64,000 nt of DNA from Streptomyces sedi (GCF_006335015.1 NZ_VDGT01000006.1:1-64000); one strand, 5' to 3'. Positions 46,491-58,832 are shown, counted from the first letter of the stretch. Translations and numbers: made by a program. The notes: generated from the sequence alone by a model not told the origin.

Positions 46491-47144
46491 TCAGTCCCGG
46501 TGCACGGTCCCGTCGGGGTCGAGGCCGCGGAAGGACAGCAGCACGATCAGGATGCCGCCGCAGACGATCGCCGAGTCCGCCAGGTTGAAGACGGCGAAGT
46601 GCTTCGGGGCGATGAAGTCGACCACGTGCCCCTCGAAGACGCCGGGGTAGCGCAGCAGCCGGTCGGTCAGGTTGCCCAGGGCCCCGCCCAGCAGCAGCCC
46701 GAGCGCCACCGCCCAGGGCGCGCTGTAGAGCTTGCGGGCCAGTCGGATGATCACCACGACCACGGTGGCCGCGATGCAGGTCAGGATGACGGTCAGCGTC
46801 TCACCGAACCCGAAGGCGGCGCCGGGGTTGCGCACCGCCTCGAACCGCAGCCACTCGCCGATGACGTCGACGCTGCGGTTGGGGTCCGGGTTCTCCAGGT
46901 ACGCGACCGCCCAGCCCTTGGTCGCCAGGTCCAGCAGGTAGGCCAGCCCCGCCACCACGGCGAGCACCCCGATCCGGCGCCGCCCGCGCGAGGCGGCGGG
47001 CTCGCCCTCGGGCGTCGCGGCACCCTCCTTCGGGGCGGAGTCCTCCTCCGGCGTCGCGTCGTCCTCACGCACGGCGTCCCCCGGGGGCTCGACGGCCGGT
47101 GGGGGCTCTTCGGGGGTCTCGATGGTTCGCTCCGCCTCGCTCAC
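46491..47144 (-). CDS. lspA: Lipoprotein signal peptidase (signal peptidase II)
   Basis: The 217-residue aspartic protease cleaves prolipoproteins in the membrane, including the sugar-binding lipoproteins in this window. The two catalytic Asp motifs are clear: [20 protein letters not shown] and [14 protein letters not shown]. Four membrane segments begin with [21 protein letters not shown]. The first 55 residues are a Glu/Pro/Ala-rich cytoplasmic tail, longer than in E. coli but common in Streptomyces. The start at GTG 47144 is chosen by position; there is no clear ribosome-binding site. Confidence 0.9.
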   Translation of the reverse strand: MSEAERTIETPEEPPPAVEPPGDAVREDDATPEEDSAPKEGAATPEGEPAASRGRRRIGVLAVVAGLAYLLDLATKGWAVAYLENPDPNRSVDVIGEWLRFEAVRNPGAAFGFGETLTVILTCIAATVVVVIIRLARKLYSAPWAVALGLLLGGALGNLTDRLLRYPGVFEGHVVDFIAPKHFAVFNLADSAIVCGGILIVLLSFRGLDPDGTVHRD

Positions 47145-47186
47145 GGAACGAGGGTACGACACGGCCGTGCGACGCTCGGAAGTCCG

Positions 47187-47651
47187 TCAGAACCGGCGCT
47201 CCTGCTTCTGCTTGCAGTCCACGCAGAGGGTGGCCCGCGGGAAGACCTGCATCCGCGCCTTGCCGATCGGGTTCCCGCACTTCTCGCAGAGCCCGTAGGT
47301 GCCGGCCTCCATGCGGCGCAGCGCGCGCTCGGTCTGGTAGAGCATCTCCCGGTTGTTGGTGGTCAGCGCCATCTCGTGCTCGCGGGTCACGTTCTTGGAG
47401 CCGGTGTCGGCCTGGTCGTCGCCCGCGCCGTCGCCCGAGTCCCGCATCAGGCCGGTCAACGCCTCCTCGGCGGCGCTGATCTCCTCGCGCAGCCGGTCGG
47501 CCTCGGTGGTCAGCTCGGCGCGGGCCTCCGCGACCTCCTCCGCGGTCCAGGGGTCCTCGCCGGCACGGACCGCCAGCCCGTCGGGGGCGGCCGGGTCCAT
47601 GGTCGAGGTGGCCTCGGCCCTTCGCTGCGTGGTGCTCTTCTTCGTTGCCAC
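47187..47651 (-). CDS. DksA/TraR-type C4 zinc-finger protein
   Basis: The 154-residue protein starts at GTG 47651 (read MATKKSTTQRRAE), ten bases after AGGAG. A helical stretch of about 70 residues (EEVAEARAELTTEADRLREE and onward) forms a coiled coil, and the C-terminus has the four-cysteine finger: YGLCEKCGNPIGKARMQVF followed by LCVDCKQ. In E. coli DksA the coiled coil enters the RNA polymerase channel and acts with ppGpp; Streptomyces homologues are less well known. A BldD-box-like sequence lies upstream at 47700-47712. Confidence 0.85.
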   Translation of the reverse strand: MATKKSTTQRRAEATSTMDPAAPDGLAVRAGEDPWTAEEVAEARAELTTEADRLREEISAAEEALTGLMRDSGDGAGDDQADTGSKNVTREHEMALTTNNREMLYQTERALRRMEAGTYGLCEKCGNPIGKARMQVFPRATLCVDCKQKQERRF

Positions 47652-47699
47652 CTGCTCGGCTCCTGTCTGCCCGGGCCCCCGCGTCGCTGACGCGATCCC

Positions 47700-47712
47700 T
47701 CACATAGTGTGA
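47700..47712. promoter_or_regulatory. BldD-box-like palindrome upstream of the dksA-like gene
   Basis: TCACATAGTGTGA matches eight of the nine fixed positions of the published BldD consensus TNACNC(A/T)GNGTNA; the mismatch is T for C at position 6. It lies 49 bases upstream of the dksA-like start. BldD is the c-di-GMP-controlled repressor of Streptomyces development. Confidence 0.45.
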
Positions 47713-47856
47713 TCTTGCTGGCGAATCGTGTCCGGAACGATAAATCGACCACGGGGCTCCGCCGTGAGGCCACGCCGGTCCGCACCTGCGTTGTGCCCCG
47801 CCCGGCCCCCGGGTAACCGGTCAACGAGGGGCCCCCAGCGCCCGTACACTGGTCGC

Positions 47857-48118
47857 AGCGAAAGGCGTGGATGGGGACGAGTAGCGTCGTCAGCGGCCCG
47901 AAGCGACCCGGGGACGGTGGAAGCCCGGGGGCCGCCCGATGTGAAGATCACCCCGGAGCCGCCGGCGGAAAGCCCCAGCGGGCGAGTAGATCCGGCATCG
48001 CGGCCCAACGAGCGGGCCGGGCCCAGCGGCCCCGGCCAAGGAGGGTGGTACCGCGGGAGCGCGTGCTCTCGTCCCTCCGACGGAGAACGCAACAGGTGTC
48101 CCGCCGGAGGACGGTCCG
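47857..48118 (+). ncRNA. T-box leader of ileS (translational type)
   Basis: The leader contains the T-box core AGGGTGGTACCGCGG at 48042-48056, whose TGGT can pair with the tRNA acceptor end, and an upstream GGGGACGAGTAGCGTC start (47873 onward) like other actinobacterial ileS leaders. An ATC at 47947-47949 is a candidate isoleucine specifier codon. The segment ACCGCGGGA can pair with TCCCGCCGG near the ileS ribosome-binding site (GGAGG at 48106-48110), so uncharged tRNA-Ile would free translation initiation. Actinobacterial ileS T-boxes are known to be of this translational class. TACACT at 47845-47850 is a likely -10 box. Confidence 0.88.
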
Positions 48119-51259
<3,141 letters not shown>

Positions 51260-51276
51260 CCTCGTAGGTCTCACGC

Positions 51277-51319
51277 AAAGGGGCGGGGCCCGGACTCAGC
51301 GTCCGGGCCCCGCCCCTTT
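51277..51319. terminator. Strong perfect hairpin between ileS and divIVA
   Basis: A perfect 19-bp stem with a TCAGC loop lies between the convergent ileS (ends 51259) and divIVA (ends 51371) genes. Its outer pairs AAAG/CTTT give A-rich and T-rich flanks, so it can act in both directions. Confidence 0.88.
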
Positions 51320-51370
51320 GATGATCCGACGACCTGATCCGGCCTGGTCCGACCGTCCCTGGTCAGAGGG

Positions 51371-52723
51371 TCAGTTGTCGTCCTCGTCGATCAGGAAGCC
51401 CCGCATCGGCGACGGCGCCTGCTGCATCGGCTGCGGGCCCTGGGGCCGCACCGGCGCCATCGGCTGGGTCATCGCCGGAGCCATCTGCTGCTGGCCGCCG
51501 TACGAGGAGGGTCCGTTGGGGCCGGGGCCGCCGTGGCCACCTCCGTGCCCACCGTGACCGCCGTGGCCACCCATCTGCTGGTTGCCACCGAGCGACTGGT
51601 GGCCGCCGAGGCTGCCTCCGCCGGGACCACCGGCGGGCGCGCCGGCCGACGCGAGCGACGGCTGGGGCGAGGGCGGCAGCGAGGGCGCGGGAGCGGCGGG
51701 CGAACGCGGCGGGGCGAGCGAGTCGTCCGACTGGCTCTCCAACTGCCGCAGCTGGCTCTCCAGGTAGGACTTCAGCCGGGTGCGGTACTCGCGCTCGAAG
51801 CCGCGCAGGTCCTCGACCTTGCGCTCCAGGGTGGCGCGGGCGGACTCCAAGGAGCCCATCGCGACCCTGTGCTTCTCCTGCGCGTCCCGCTCCAGCGCGT
51901 CGGCCTTGGCGCGGGCGTCCCGTTCCAGGCCCTCGGCGCGGCTGCGGGCCTCACCGACGATCTTGTTGGCCTCGGAACGCGCCTCGGCGATCGCCTGGTC
52001 GGCGGTCTGCTGGGCGAGCGAAAGCACCCGCGCGGCGCTCTCGTTGCCACCGCCCTGCTGGCCGGGGCCGCCCATGGGGCCGCCGGGGCCACCCATCGGA
52101 CCGGGACCCCCGGGGCCGCCGGGCCCACCGGGCCCACCCATCGGACCCGGACCGCCGGGACCACCGGGATGCCCCTGCGGACCACCGGGACCGCCGGGAC
52201 CGCCCGGGCCACCGGGACCGCCGTGGGCACCCATCGGCACCGGGGCGCCGGGGTGTTGCTGATGCTGCTGGCCGGGGCCGCCCATGGGGCCGCCGGGGCC
52301 ACCCATCGGACCGGGACCCCCGGGACCGCCGGGCCCACCCATCGGACCCGGACCACCGGGACCACCGGGATGCCCCTGCGGACCACCCGGACCGCCGGGA
52401 CCACCCGGGCCACCGGGGCCCGCGGGCAGCTGCGGCGGGCCGCCCATCTGCTGCTGCTGTTGACCCGGTCCCGATATGGCCGGCATCTGCCCGCCACCCG
52501 GTCGCTCCTGAGGCTCCGGCTTGCGCATGTTCTGCTGGTTCTGCGCGGCGGCCCTGGTCGCCGCGGCCAACTTCGCGCGCAGGTCCTCGTTCTCTCGGAG
52601 CAGCCTGGTCAGCTCCGCCTCGACCTCGTCGAGGAAGGCGTCGACCTCGTCCTCGTCGTAGCCCTCTCGCAGACGGACGGTCGTGAACTGCTTGTTCCGC
52701 ACGTCCTCGGGAGTCAGCGGCAT
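51371..52723 (-). CDS. divIVA: DivIVA, polar growth and cell-division scaffold
   Basis: The 450-residue protein marks hyphal tips in Streptomyces, where it is essential. The N-terminal membrane-binding domain is [20 protein letters not shown] with the coiled coil [20 protein letters not shown] (about 1-60). A second coiled coil lies at about 238-330 ([20 protein letters not shown]). Between them, residues 90-225 are Gly/Pro/Met/Gln-rich with collagen-like GGPGGPG and GPMGGPG repeats, in two near-identical halves. The tail is Pro/Gln/Gly-rich with GGHGGHG repeats and ends [10 protein letters not shown]. The repeat block varies in length between species. Neighbouring sepG and sepF support the division role. 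Confidence 0.93.
   Translation of the reverse strand: MPLTPEDVRNKQFTTVRLREGYDEDEVDAFLDEVEAELTRLLRENEDLRAKLAAATRAAAQNQQNMRKPEPQERPGGGQMPAISGPGQQQQQMGGPPQLPAGPGGPGGPGGPGGPQGHPGGPGGPGPMGGPGGPGGPGPMGGPGGPMGGPGQQHQQHPGAPVPMGAHGGPGGPGGPGGPGGPQGHPGGPGGPGPMGGPGGPGGPGGPGPMGGPGGPMGGPGQQGGGNESAARVLSLAQQTADQAIAEARSEANKIVGEARSRAEGLERDARAKADALERDAQEKHRVAMGSLESARATLERKVEDLRGFEREYRTRLKSYLESQLRQLESQSDDSLAPPRSPAAPAPSLPPSPQPSLASAGAPAGGPGGGSLGGHQSLGGNQQMGGHGGHGGHGGGHGGPGPNGPSSYGGQQQMAPAMTQPMAPVRPQGPQPMQQAPSPMRGFLIDEDDN
52055..52217. repeat. Internal direct repeat in divIVA, copy 1
   Basis: This segment nearly matches 52264-52420 at an offset of 209 bases. It begins with CTGCTGGCCGGGGCCGCCCA in both copies and encodes the Gly-Pro-Met-rich linker. 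The differences are mostly single bases and one short in-frame unit. Confidence 0.75.
52264..52420. repeat. Internal direct repeat in divIVA, copy 2
   Basis: Second copy of the Gly/Pro/Met linker sequence, slightly shorter than copy 1. A 47-base spacer encoding [17 protein letters not shown] separates the copies. Confidence 0.75.
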
Positions 52724-52772
52724 CTCTTCACCTCAACGTAAATCGTCGGCATAGCGGCAAGACCGTACTCGT

Positions 52773-53060
52773 TCACAGGCTGGCCACGACGTTGATCAGG
52801 ATGTAGACGATGATCATCAACACGAAGAAGGACAGATCAAGGGCCACACCCCCGAAGCGGAGCTGCGGAAGGACCTTCCGCAGCGTCTTCAGTGGCGGAT
52901 CTGTGACAGTGTAGGTGGCTTCCAGGGCGACAATCATCGGCTTGCTGCCGGGCGACCAGGATCGCGCGAACAACTGGACCCAGTCCATCACCAGGCGGAA
53001 GAGCAACAGCCCGAGGAAGCAGTACAAGGCGATCAACAGCACTTGTTGAACGATGCCCAT
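52773..53060 (-). CDS. sepG: YggT/YlmG-family membrane protein SepG
   Basis: The 95-residue protein has two membrane segments, VLLIALYCFLGLLLFRLVMDW and LDLSFFVLMIIVYILINVV, around a loop with PLKTLRKVLPQLRFGG. The loop motif and length match the YggT family. In Streptomyces the homologue (YlmG, renamed SepG) helps to localise SepF and is needed for sporulation division and spore compaction. It lies between divIVA (49 bases downstream) and sepF (70 bases upstream). Confidence 0.88.
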   Translation of the reverse strand: MGIVQQVLLIALYCFLGLLLFRLVMDWVQLFARSWSPGSKPMIVALEATYTVTDPPLKTLRKVLPQLRFGGVALDLSFFVLMIIVYILINVVASL

Positions 53061-53130
53061 CCCGCCGGTACCTCTCCCCTGGTCCGTGCCCGGCCCCTTG
53101 CCGGGTCACTCCGTCCTGCTCTGCCCGCTG

Positions 53131-53754
53131 TCAACTCTGGTTGAAGAACCCGCCCTCAGCGATCCGGGCCTTGTCCTCCGCCGTTACATCGACGTTAGCA
53201 GGCGACAGCAGGAACACCTTCTGCGTCACTCGCTCGATGCTGCCATGCAGACCGAAGACCAGACCAGCCGCAAAGTCGACAAGTCGCTTCGCGTCGGTGT
53301 CGTCCATCTCGGTCAGATTCATGATCACCGGGGTTCCCTCGCGGAAGTGTTCCCCGATGGTACGGGCCTCGTTGTAGGTCCTGGGGTGCAGCGTGGTGAT
53401 CCGGTACGGCTCCCGCTCCGACACGACCTTGGGCATGATCACGGGCGCGCTCTTCTCCACGTTCGGTCGTTCTGGTGTGATGGAAGACACGGGAGCGATC
53501 CTCCCGGGTCGTCTGCTGTCCGTGAGCACGGGCGCGGGCGTCGGCTCCGTCTCCCGTTGGGCCGGCGGGTGGATCACCCGTGACGGCTCGTCCGCGCGTT
53601 CCCTCGCCGGTGGTTCGTGCGCCGGTTGACGCCGGTTGCGCTCCGGCTCCGGCTCGGGCTCGAACTCGTCGTCGGGGCCGTACCCCGGGCGGTCGTAGCC
53701 GTCGTCCTCCACGAGGCCGAGGTAGACCGCCATCTTGCGCATCGCGCCAGCCAT
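53131..53754 (-). CDS. sepF: Cell division protein SepF
   Basis: The 207-residue protein starts with ATG 53754 eight bases after GGAGG. The N-terminal [20 protein letters not shown] is the membrane-binding amphipathic helix. A Pro/Glu/Arg linker (about 25-110) leads to the C-terminal SepF fold: [40 protein letters not shown] and [12 protein letters not shown]. It links FtsZ filaments to the membrane, replacing FtsA, which Actinobacteria lack. Cotranscription with ylmE is possible across 134 bases. Confidence 0.92.
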   Translation of the reverse strand: MAGAMRKMAVYLGLVEDDGYDRPGYGPDDEFEPEPEPERNRRQPAHEPPARERADEPSRVIHPPAQRETEPTPAPVLTDSRRPGRIAPVSSITPERPNVEKSAPVIMPKVVSEREPYRITTLHPRTYNEARTIGEHFREGTPVIMNLTEMDDTDAKRLVDFAAGLVFGLHGSIERVTQKVFLLSPANVDVTAEDKARIAEGGFFNQS

Positions 53755-53888
53755 CGCTGCGTCCTCCGCTCTGTGGTGGATCGGCTTCGGCCGGAAGGGC
53801 CGGGGAAGATCCACGATAATCTGCGCTAACCTGCCCGAATTCCTCGGGGATGACCATATTTTCGACTCTGGCCCCTCGTTTGGCGACG

Positions 53889-54620
53889 TTACCCGAGGGC
53901 GGGACGGACGCCGAGCACCGCGCTGCCGACGCGCACGTGTGTCGCCCCCGCCGCGATCGCCTCCTCCAGGTCGGCGCTCATACCGGCGGAGACCATGTTC
54001 GCAGCAGCATCGGCCGCGCGCAGGTCCCTGGAAATTTCTATCAGTCGGTCAAAGGCCGCCGCCGGGCGTCCCGCGAAGCTTCCGGAGAGCGGAGCGACCG
54101 TCATCAACCCCGCCAACCGCAGCCCCGGGGCGTCGGCGACCGCGCGGGCCAGCGCCCCGACCTCGGCCGGCGCCGCTCCCCCGCGCCCCTCACCCTCACC
54201 CGACTCCTTTTCGAGGGCGACCTGAATCAGACAGTTCAGCGAGGGGCGCTCCCGGCGACGCACCGCTGCCGAGAGGGCGTTGACCAGCTTTATCCGGTCC
54301 ACGGAGTGCACATAATCCGCATAATCCACCACCGAACGGACCTTGTTTGTCTGCAACTGCCCCACAAAGTGCCAGACCAGGGAAAGATCCGCGCAGGACG
54401 CCGCCTTCTCCGCCGCCTCCTGGTCCCGGTTCTCCGCGAACTCCCGCACACCGAGCTCCGCGAGCCGCCGCACGTCCTCGGCCGGATAGGTCTTGCTCAC
54501 GACCACCAGCCGCACCTCGGACCTGGCGCGCCCCGCGGCCTCGCACGCCGTTCGCACGCGCTCCTCCACCCGGGCGAGATTGGCGGCCAGTTCGTCGGCG
54601 CGCGCCCCCGTCTCCCTCAT
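53889..54620 (-). CDS. ylmE: YggS-family pyridoxal-phosphate homeostasis protein (YlmE)
   Basis: The 243-residue protein has the alanine-racemase-like barrel that holds PLP. The PLP lysine is in [20 protein letters not shown]. Other marks are [41 protein letters not shown] and [22 protein letters not shown]. It buffers cellular PLP and has no clear catalytic turnover. Its place in the division cluster is conserved in Gram-positive bacteria. The ATG overlaps the ylmD stop (ATGA). Confidence 0.92.
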   Translation of the reverse strand: MRETGARADELAANLARVEERVRTACEAAGRARSEVRLVVVSKTYPAEDVRRLAELGVREFAENRDQEAAEKAASCADLSLVWHFVGQLQTNKVRSVVDYADYVHSVDRIKLVNALSAAVRRRERPSLNCLIQVALEKESGEGEGRGGAAPAEVGALARAVADAPGLRLAGLMTVAPLSGSFAGRPAAAFDRLIEISRDLRAADAAANMVSAGMSADLEEAIAAGATHVRVGSAVLGVRPALG

Positions 54621-55348
54621 GGCGCCACCCACACATAGCTGGCCTGCCGCCCGGTGGTTGACGCGCGGCGGTAGGAGAAGTGGGCCTCGGACTCCCGGGT
54701 GCAGACCTCGGACGAGGAGATGTCGCCGACACCGGCGTCGGCCAACTGCCGGCGCACGCCCGCGGGGATGTCGATCGCCGGGGTCCCCCAGGAGGTCTCG
54801 GTCGCGCTGCCCGGCACCGCCTCGCCCGCGAGCCCGGCCAGCTCGGCCGGCACCTCGTAGCAACGTCCGCAGATCGCCGGCCCGGTGCGGGCCACCACGC
54901 GCTCGGGCCGCGCGCCCAGAGCGCGCATCGCCTCGACCGTCGCGGGCACCACCCCGGCCAGCAGCCCCGGCCGGCCCGCGTGGGCCGCGCCGGCCACCCC
55001 GGCCCCGGGGTCGACCAGCAGCACCGGAACGCAGTCGGCGGTGACCACGGCCAACGCAACTCCGCGATCCGCCGTCACCAGTCCGTCGACCCGCGGCGGT
55101 TCGCCGTCCCCTGACGTTCCGTCCACGACGGCGACCTCGCCGCCGTGGACCTGACGCATCCAGCGCACCCGGGCCGCGTCCAGACCCAACTCCCGTGCGG
55201 CGGCGCTCCTGTTGGCCGCGACCGCCGCCGGGTCGTCGCCGACCGCGTCGCCGAGGTTGGCGCTCGCACGGGGAGCGGCGCTCACCCCGCCCTCCCTGTC
55301 GGTGAAGGCGAAGTGGGCGCCGCTCGCGGTGCTCTCGTGGGTTATCAC
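54617..55348 (-). CDS. ylmD: YfiH/PgeF-family laccase-domain protein (YlmD)
   Basis: The 243-residue protein is of the multicopper-polyphenol-oxidase-like family now known for purine nucleoside phosphorylase or peptidoglycan-editing activity. Metal or active-site marks are [37 protein letters not shown] and [12 protein letters not shown]. The usual HAGWRG motif is HAGRPG here, so the Trp-Arg pair is changed, which may affect activity. The GTG overlaps the ftsZ stop (GTGA), showing coupling. Confidence 0.9.
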   Translation of the reverse strand: MITHESTASGAHFAFTDREGGVSAAPRASANLGDAVGDDPAAVAANRSAAARELGLDAARVRWMRQVHGGEVAVVDGTSGDGEPPRVDGLVTADRGVALAVVTADCVPVLLVDPGAGVAGAAHAGRPGLLAGVVPATVEAMRALGARPERVVARTGPAICGRCYEVPAELAGLAGEAVPGSATETSWGTPAIDIPAGVRRQLADAGVGDISSSEVCTRESEAHFSYRRASTTGRQASYVWVAP

Positions 55349-56580
55349 TTCAGGAAGTCGGGGACATCCAGCTCCTCGGCCTGACCACCCTCGTACGGGC
55401 GGGCCGAGGGGACCTGCGGGGAGCTCTTCGGGGTCTCACGCGCCGGCTCGGCCGGGGCGGGCTCGCTGTCGCGCTCGGAGAGCGAGGCCGGCTCGCGCGA
55501 CGGCAGGGTACCGAGGCTGCCGAACGTCGGGCGCTCCTGCTCCGGCTCGCTCGGCCGCTCGGAGCCCAGGGAGCCGGACTCCTCCTTGGCGCCGTACGCG
55601 GAGAGGCTCTTGTCGCGGTTGCGCGAGGGCGGCTGGCCGCCGTCGAACCCGGCCGCGATCACGGTGACCCGGACCTCGTCGCCGAGGGCGTCGTCGATGA
55701 CGGCGCCGAAGATGATGTTGGCCTCCGGGTGCGCCGCCTCGCTGACCAGCTGCGCCGCCTCGTTGATCTCGAAGAGACCGAGGTCGGAGCCACCGGAGAT
55801 GGAGAGCAGCACGCCCCTGGCGCCGTCGATGGAGGCCTCCAGCAGCGGGGAGGAGATCGCCATCTCCGCCGCGGCCACCGCGCGGTCGTCGCCGCGCGCC
55901 GAGCCGATGCCCATCAGCGCCGAACCGGCCTCCGACATCACGGACTTGACGTCGGCGAAGTCGAGGTTGATCAGACCGGGCGTGGTGATCAGGTCGGTGA
56001 TGCCCTGCACACCGGAGAGGAGCACCTGGTCGGCGGACTTGAAGGCGTCGAGAACGCTCACCTGGCGGTCGGAGATCGACAGCAGACGGTCGTTCGGGAT
56101 GACGATCAGGGTGTCGACCTCGTCGCGGAGGCTCGCGATACCGTCCTCGGCCTGGTTGGCCCGTCGCCGCCCCTCGAAGGTGAACGGGCGGGTGACCACG
56201 CCGATGGTCAGGGCCCCCAGGGAGCGCGCGATGTTCGCCACGACCGGGGCGCCACCGGTACCGGTGCCGCCGCCCTCCCCCGCGGTGACGAAGACCATGT
56301 CGGCCCCCTTGAGGACCTCCTCGATCTCCTCGCGGTGGTCCTCGGCAGCCTTGCGTCCCACCTCGGGGTTGGCGCCGGCGCCGAGCCCCCTGGTCAGTTC
56401 GCGGCCGACGTCCAGCTTGACGTCGGCGTCGCTCATCAGCAGCGCCTGCGCATCGGTGTTGATCGCGATGAACTCGACGCCCTTGAGACCGACCTCGATC
56501 ATCCGGTTGATGGCGTTGACGCCACCGCCGCCGATGCCGACGACCTTGATGACTGCGAGGTAGTTCTGCGGTGCTGCCAC
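55345..56580 (-). CDS. ftsZ: Cell division protein FtsZ
   Basis: The 411-residue tubulin-like GTPase builds the Z-ring. The GTP-binding signature is [15 protein letters not shown], preceded by [15 protein letters not shown]; the T7 loop with the catalytic Asp is [13 protein letters not shown]. The globular core ends near residue 320; a Ser/Glu/Pro-rich linker leads to the conserved C-terminal peptide ELDVPDFLK, which binds SepF. The GTG start has GAGAGG ten bases upstream. A 293-base upstream region with candidate control sites separates it from ftsQ, as expected for developmental control in Streptomyces. Confidence 0.96.
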   Translation of the reverse strand: MAAPQNYLAVIKVVGIGGGGVNAINRMIEVGLKGVEFIAINTDAQALLMSDADVKLDVGRELTRGLGAGANPEVGRKAAEDHREEIEEVLKGADMVFVTAGEGGGTGTGGAPVVANIARSLGALTIGVVTRPFTFEGRRRANQAEDGIASLRDEVDTLIVIPNDRLLSISDRQVSVLDAFKSADQVLLSGVQGITDLITTPGLINLDFADVKSVMSEAGSALMGIGSARGDDRAVAAAEMAISSPLLEASIDGARGVLLSISGGSDLGLFEINEAAQLVSEAAHPEANIIFGAVIDDALGDEVRVTVIAAGFDGGQPPSRNRDKSLSAYGAKEESGSLGSERPSEPEQERPTFGSLGTLPSREPASLSERDSEPAPAEPARETPKSSPQVPSARPYEGGQAEELDVPDFLK

Positions 56581-56674
56581 GTCGAAGGCCTCTCGCCTCG
56601 ATTTACGTGTCGCCGCTCCGCGTGGTGCCGCAGTGCGCCGACTGATGCCGATGGGACGGGTGATAAGCCGCCCC

Positions 56675-56701
56675 TAACCCTAGCGTTCAAGTTTAGGGTT
56701 A
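56675..56701. promoter_or_regulatory. Inverted repeat TAACCCTA-N11-TAGGGTTA upstream of ftsZ
   Basis: Two perfect 8-base arms at 56675-56682 and 56694-56701 flank an 11-base spacer, 95 bases upstream of the ftsZ start. On the ftsZ strand TTGAAC inside the repeat could serve as a -35 element. AT content is high for this genome, fitting a promoter region. The binding protein is unknown to me. Confidence 0.5.
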
Positions 56702-56795
56702 CCTGTGCTCGCCGTTCCTTGGATTCCTCGGAACGGACACTAAGTCGATAAGTGGTGCGCGTTCAACGAACACGCCGAACCTCCCGTTTTTCTTT

Positions 56796-56808
56796 TCACC
56801 CTATGTGA
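56796..56808. promoter_or_regulatory. BldD-box-like site upstream of ftsZ
   Basis: TCACCCTATGTGA matches eight of nine fixed positions of the BldD consensus TNACNC(A/T)GNGTNA, with A for G at position 8. It lies about 216 bases before the ftsZ start. BldD is reported to bind the ftsZ promoter region in Streptomyces. WhiA-type GACAC motifs are also present at 56736-56740 and, inverted, at 56607-56611. Confidence 0.55.
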
Positions 56809-56873
56809 TCACGGCCCGGAACCGTCAACCAGGTGCCTGGCCTGCGGTGATGCGTCCCGTTGTCAACCTGTCG

Positions 56874-57692
56874 TCAACCCCCGGACGCCGCTGGGACGCT
56901 GGGCGCGCTGACGTCGAAGTGCCGTGCGTCGGCGGCTGCCTGGAACAGCGTACGCAGCGCCTCCGCCTTGGCGTCGGAGTCCTCCGCGCTTCCCCAGCTG
57001 ACGGTCCGCCCGTCCGACAACTCCAGCGTGATGGAGTCGAACGAGGCGACCGAGACCAGCCGCAGCTCCCCGCGCACCTCCTCGGGCAGCGCCGCGAGCA
57101 CCGAGGCGGCCTCGGCGCGCACCCGCTCCTCGCCGAACCTGCGCCAGCTCGGGGTGTCGGCCTCCGCCAGCTCCAGCAGCGGGACGCCCTCCAGCGCCTC
57201 CGCGTTCTCGGCGAAGGCCACCCCGTCGTCGTCGACCTCGGCGAAGCCCTCGGCGGTGGCCTCCTGGAGCACCGCCGACCGCTCGACGACCTTCAGCGAG
57301 ACGCCGTCCGGCCAGGCCCGCACCACGTCGACGCTGTCCACGCGCGGCAGTTCGGCACGCAGCCGGCCGCTGACGGCCCCCTTGTCCAGCGAGGCCATCG
57401 GGGAGCCGACCGGGACGGCGGCGGCCTGGAGGATCTGCTCCTCCGTCAACTTCTCCGGCCCCTCGGCCCTGTGAACGGAGACCCGGGAGATCCGCAGCCA
57501 GTCCGAGCCGTAGAGCGCCCAGGCGCCGAAGCCGCCGACCACCGCGAGCAGCGCCGTCCAGGCGATCAGCACCCGGGGCCTGGGCAGCCAGCCGGGACGC
57601 CGGCGGCGCTCCCCCGGCGGGGGCGGGCCGGCATCCGACTGACGGCGCGCTTCGCCGCGTTCGGCGGTCGTCGCTCCGGCCACGCTCTCCAC
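56874..57692 (-). CDS. ftsQ: Cell division protein FtsQ (DivIB)
   Basis: The 272-residue bitopic protein has a charged cytoplasmic start of about 38 residues, a membrane segment (VLIAWTALLAVVGGFGAWAL) and an outside POTRA domain (LRISRVSVHRAEGPEKLTEE, MASLDKGAVSGRLRAELPRV). The beta domain with GVSLKVVERSAVL follows. It links FtsL/FtsB to FtsW and the division synthase. The GTG start has GAGGGA before it; a second GTG three codons in is also possible. It is 42 bases after murG. Confidence 0.9.
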   Translation of the reverse strand: MESVAGATTAERGEARRQSDAGPPPPGERRRRPGWLPRPRVLIAWTALLAVVGGFGAWALYGSDWLRISRVSVHRAEGPEKLTEEQILQAAAVPVGSPMASLDKGAVSGRLRAELPRVDSVDVVRAWPDGVSLKVVERSAVLQEATAEGFAEVDDDGVAFAENAEALEGVPLLELAEADTPSWRRFGEERVRAEAASVLAALPEEVRGELRLVSVASFDSITLELSDGRTVSWGSAEDSDAKAEALRTLFQAAADARHFDVSAPSVPAASGG

Positions 57693-57734
57693 TCCCTCGC
57701 TCCGCCGGCGGTCCGGCCGCCGGCAACCTGACCG

Positions 57735-58826
57735 CTACCCCCGTCGGGCCGCGATCGCCTCGTGCACCATGCCGACCAGCAGGTCGTCCGCGTCCCTGCG
57801 GCCGAACTCGGCCGCGGCCGTCGACATCGCGTGCAGGCGGCCCGAGTCGGTGAGCACCGGCAGCACGTTCTCCCTGACCCACTCGGGGGTCAGCTCGGCG
57901 TCGTCGATCAGCAGGCCGCCGCCGGCCTTGACCACGGGCTGGGCGTTGAGCCGCTGCTCGCCGTTGCCGATGGGCAGCGGGACGTAGGCGGCGGGCAGGC
58001 CGACGGCGGACAGTTCGGCGACGGTCATCGCGCCGGCCCGGCAGAGCATCATGTCGGCGGCGGCGTAGGCCAGATCCATCCGGTCCACGTACGCCAGCGG
58101 CACGTAGGGCGGCATCCCCGGCATGGTGTCCAGCTGCGGCAGCTCGTTCTTCGGGCCCACCGCGTGCAGCACCTGGACGCCGGAGCGCTGGAGCACGGGG
58201 ACGGCGGAGGCGATCACCTCGTTGAGCCGGCGCGCGCCCTGCGAGCCGCCGGAGACCAGCAGCGTCGGGAGGTTGGCGTCGAGGCCGAAGGCGGCGCGCG
58301 CCTCGGCGCGGACCGCGGCGCGGTTGAGCATGGCGATGTTCCGGCGGAGCGGGATGCCGAGGTAACGCGCGTGCCGCATCTTGCTGTCCGGCGTGGAGAC
58401 GGCGACGAAACGGGTGTAGCGGGCGCCGATCCGGTTGGCGAGGCCCGGGCGGGCGTTGGCCTCGTGCACCACGATCGGCACGCGCTGCCGCTTGGCCGCG
58501 AGGTAGCCGGGGAGCGCCACATAGCCACCGAAGCCGACGACGCAGTCGGCCTTGGTGCGTTCGATGATCTCCTCGGTGGCCTTGATCGTGCCGCGCAACC
58601 GGCCGGGGACGGTGATCAGTTCGGGGGTGGGTTTACGCGGCAGCGGCACGGCGGGGATCAGCCCCAACTCGTAGCCACGCTCGGGTACCAGCCGGGTCTC
58701 AAGCCCGCGCTCCGTGCCGAGGGCGGTGATGCCCACGGTCGGATCGTGTCTGCGCAGGGCGTCCGCCAGAGCGAGCGCGGGCTCGATGTGGCCGGCGGTC
58801 CCTCCGCCAGCGAGGACTACATGCAC
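57735..58826 (-). CDS. murG: UDP-GlcNAc:lipid I N-acetylglucosaminyltransferase
   Basis: The 363-residue GT-B glycosyltransferase adds GlcNAc to lipid I to make lipid II on the inner face of the membrane. The N-terminal glycine loop is [20 protein letters not shown] and the acceptor-side motif is [20 protein letters not shown]. The donor-binding half shows [16 protein letters not shown] and [18 protein letters not shown]. The sequence AGH and HEAN differ slightly from the E. coli GGH and HEQN but are normal in Streptomyces. ftsW ends six bases upstream. Confidence 0.94.
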   Translation of the reverse strand: MHVVLAGGGTAGHIEPALALADALRRHDPTVGITALGTERGLETRLVPERGYELGLIPAVPLPRKPTPELITVPGRLRGTIKATEEIIERTKADCVVGFGGYVALPGYLAAKRQRVPIVVHEANARPGLANRIGARYTRFVAVSTPDSKMRHARYLGIPLRRNIAMLNRAAVRAEARAAFGLDANLPTLLVSGGSQGARRLNEVIASAVPVLQRSGVQVLHAVGPKNELPQLDTMPGMPPYVPLAYVDRMDLAYAAADMMLCRAGAMTVAELSAVGLPAAYVPLPIGNGEQRLNAQPVVKAGGGLLIDDAELTPEWVRENVLPVLTDSGRLHAMSTAAAEFGRRDADDLLVGMVHEAIAARRG

Positions 58827-58832
58827 CGAATC

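Noticed and set aside
52055..52440. Repeat array considered as a CRISPR or minisatellite element
   Set aside because: The repeats are in frame, code for GPG-rich protein and have no regular spacer; they are part of divIVA.
51533..52741. Rightward 402-residue frame opposite divIVA with many Gly, Thr and Arg residues
   Set aside because: It mirrors the Gly/Pro repeats of divIVA on the other strand, has no ribosome-binding site and no domain; divIVA itself is certain.
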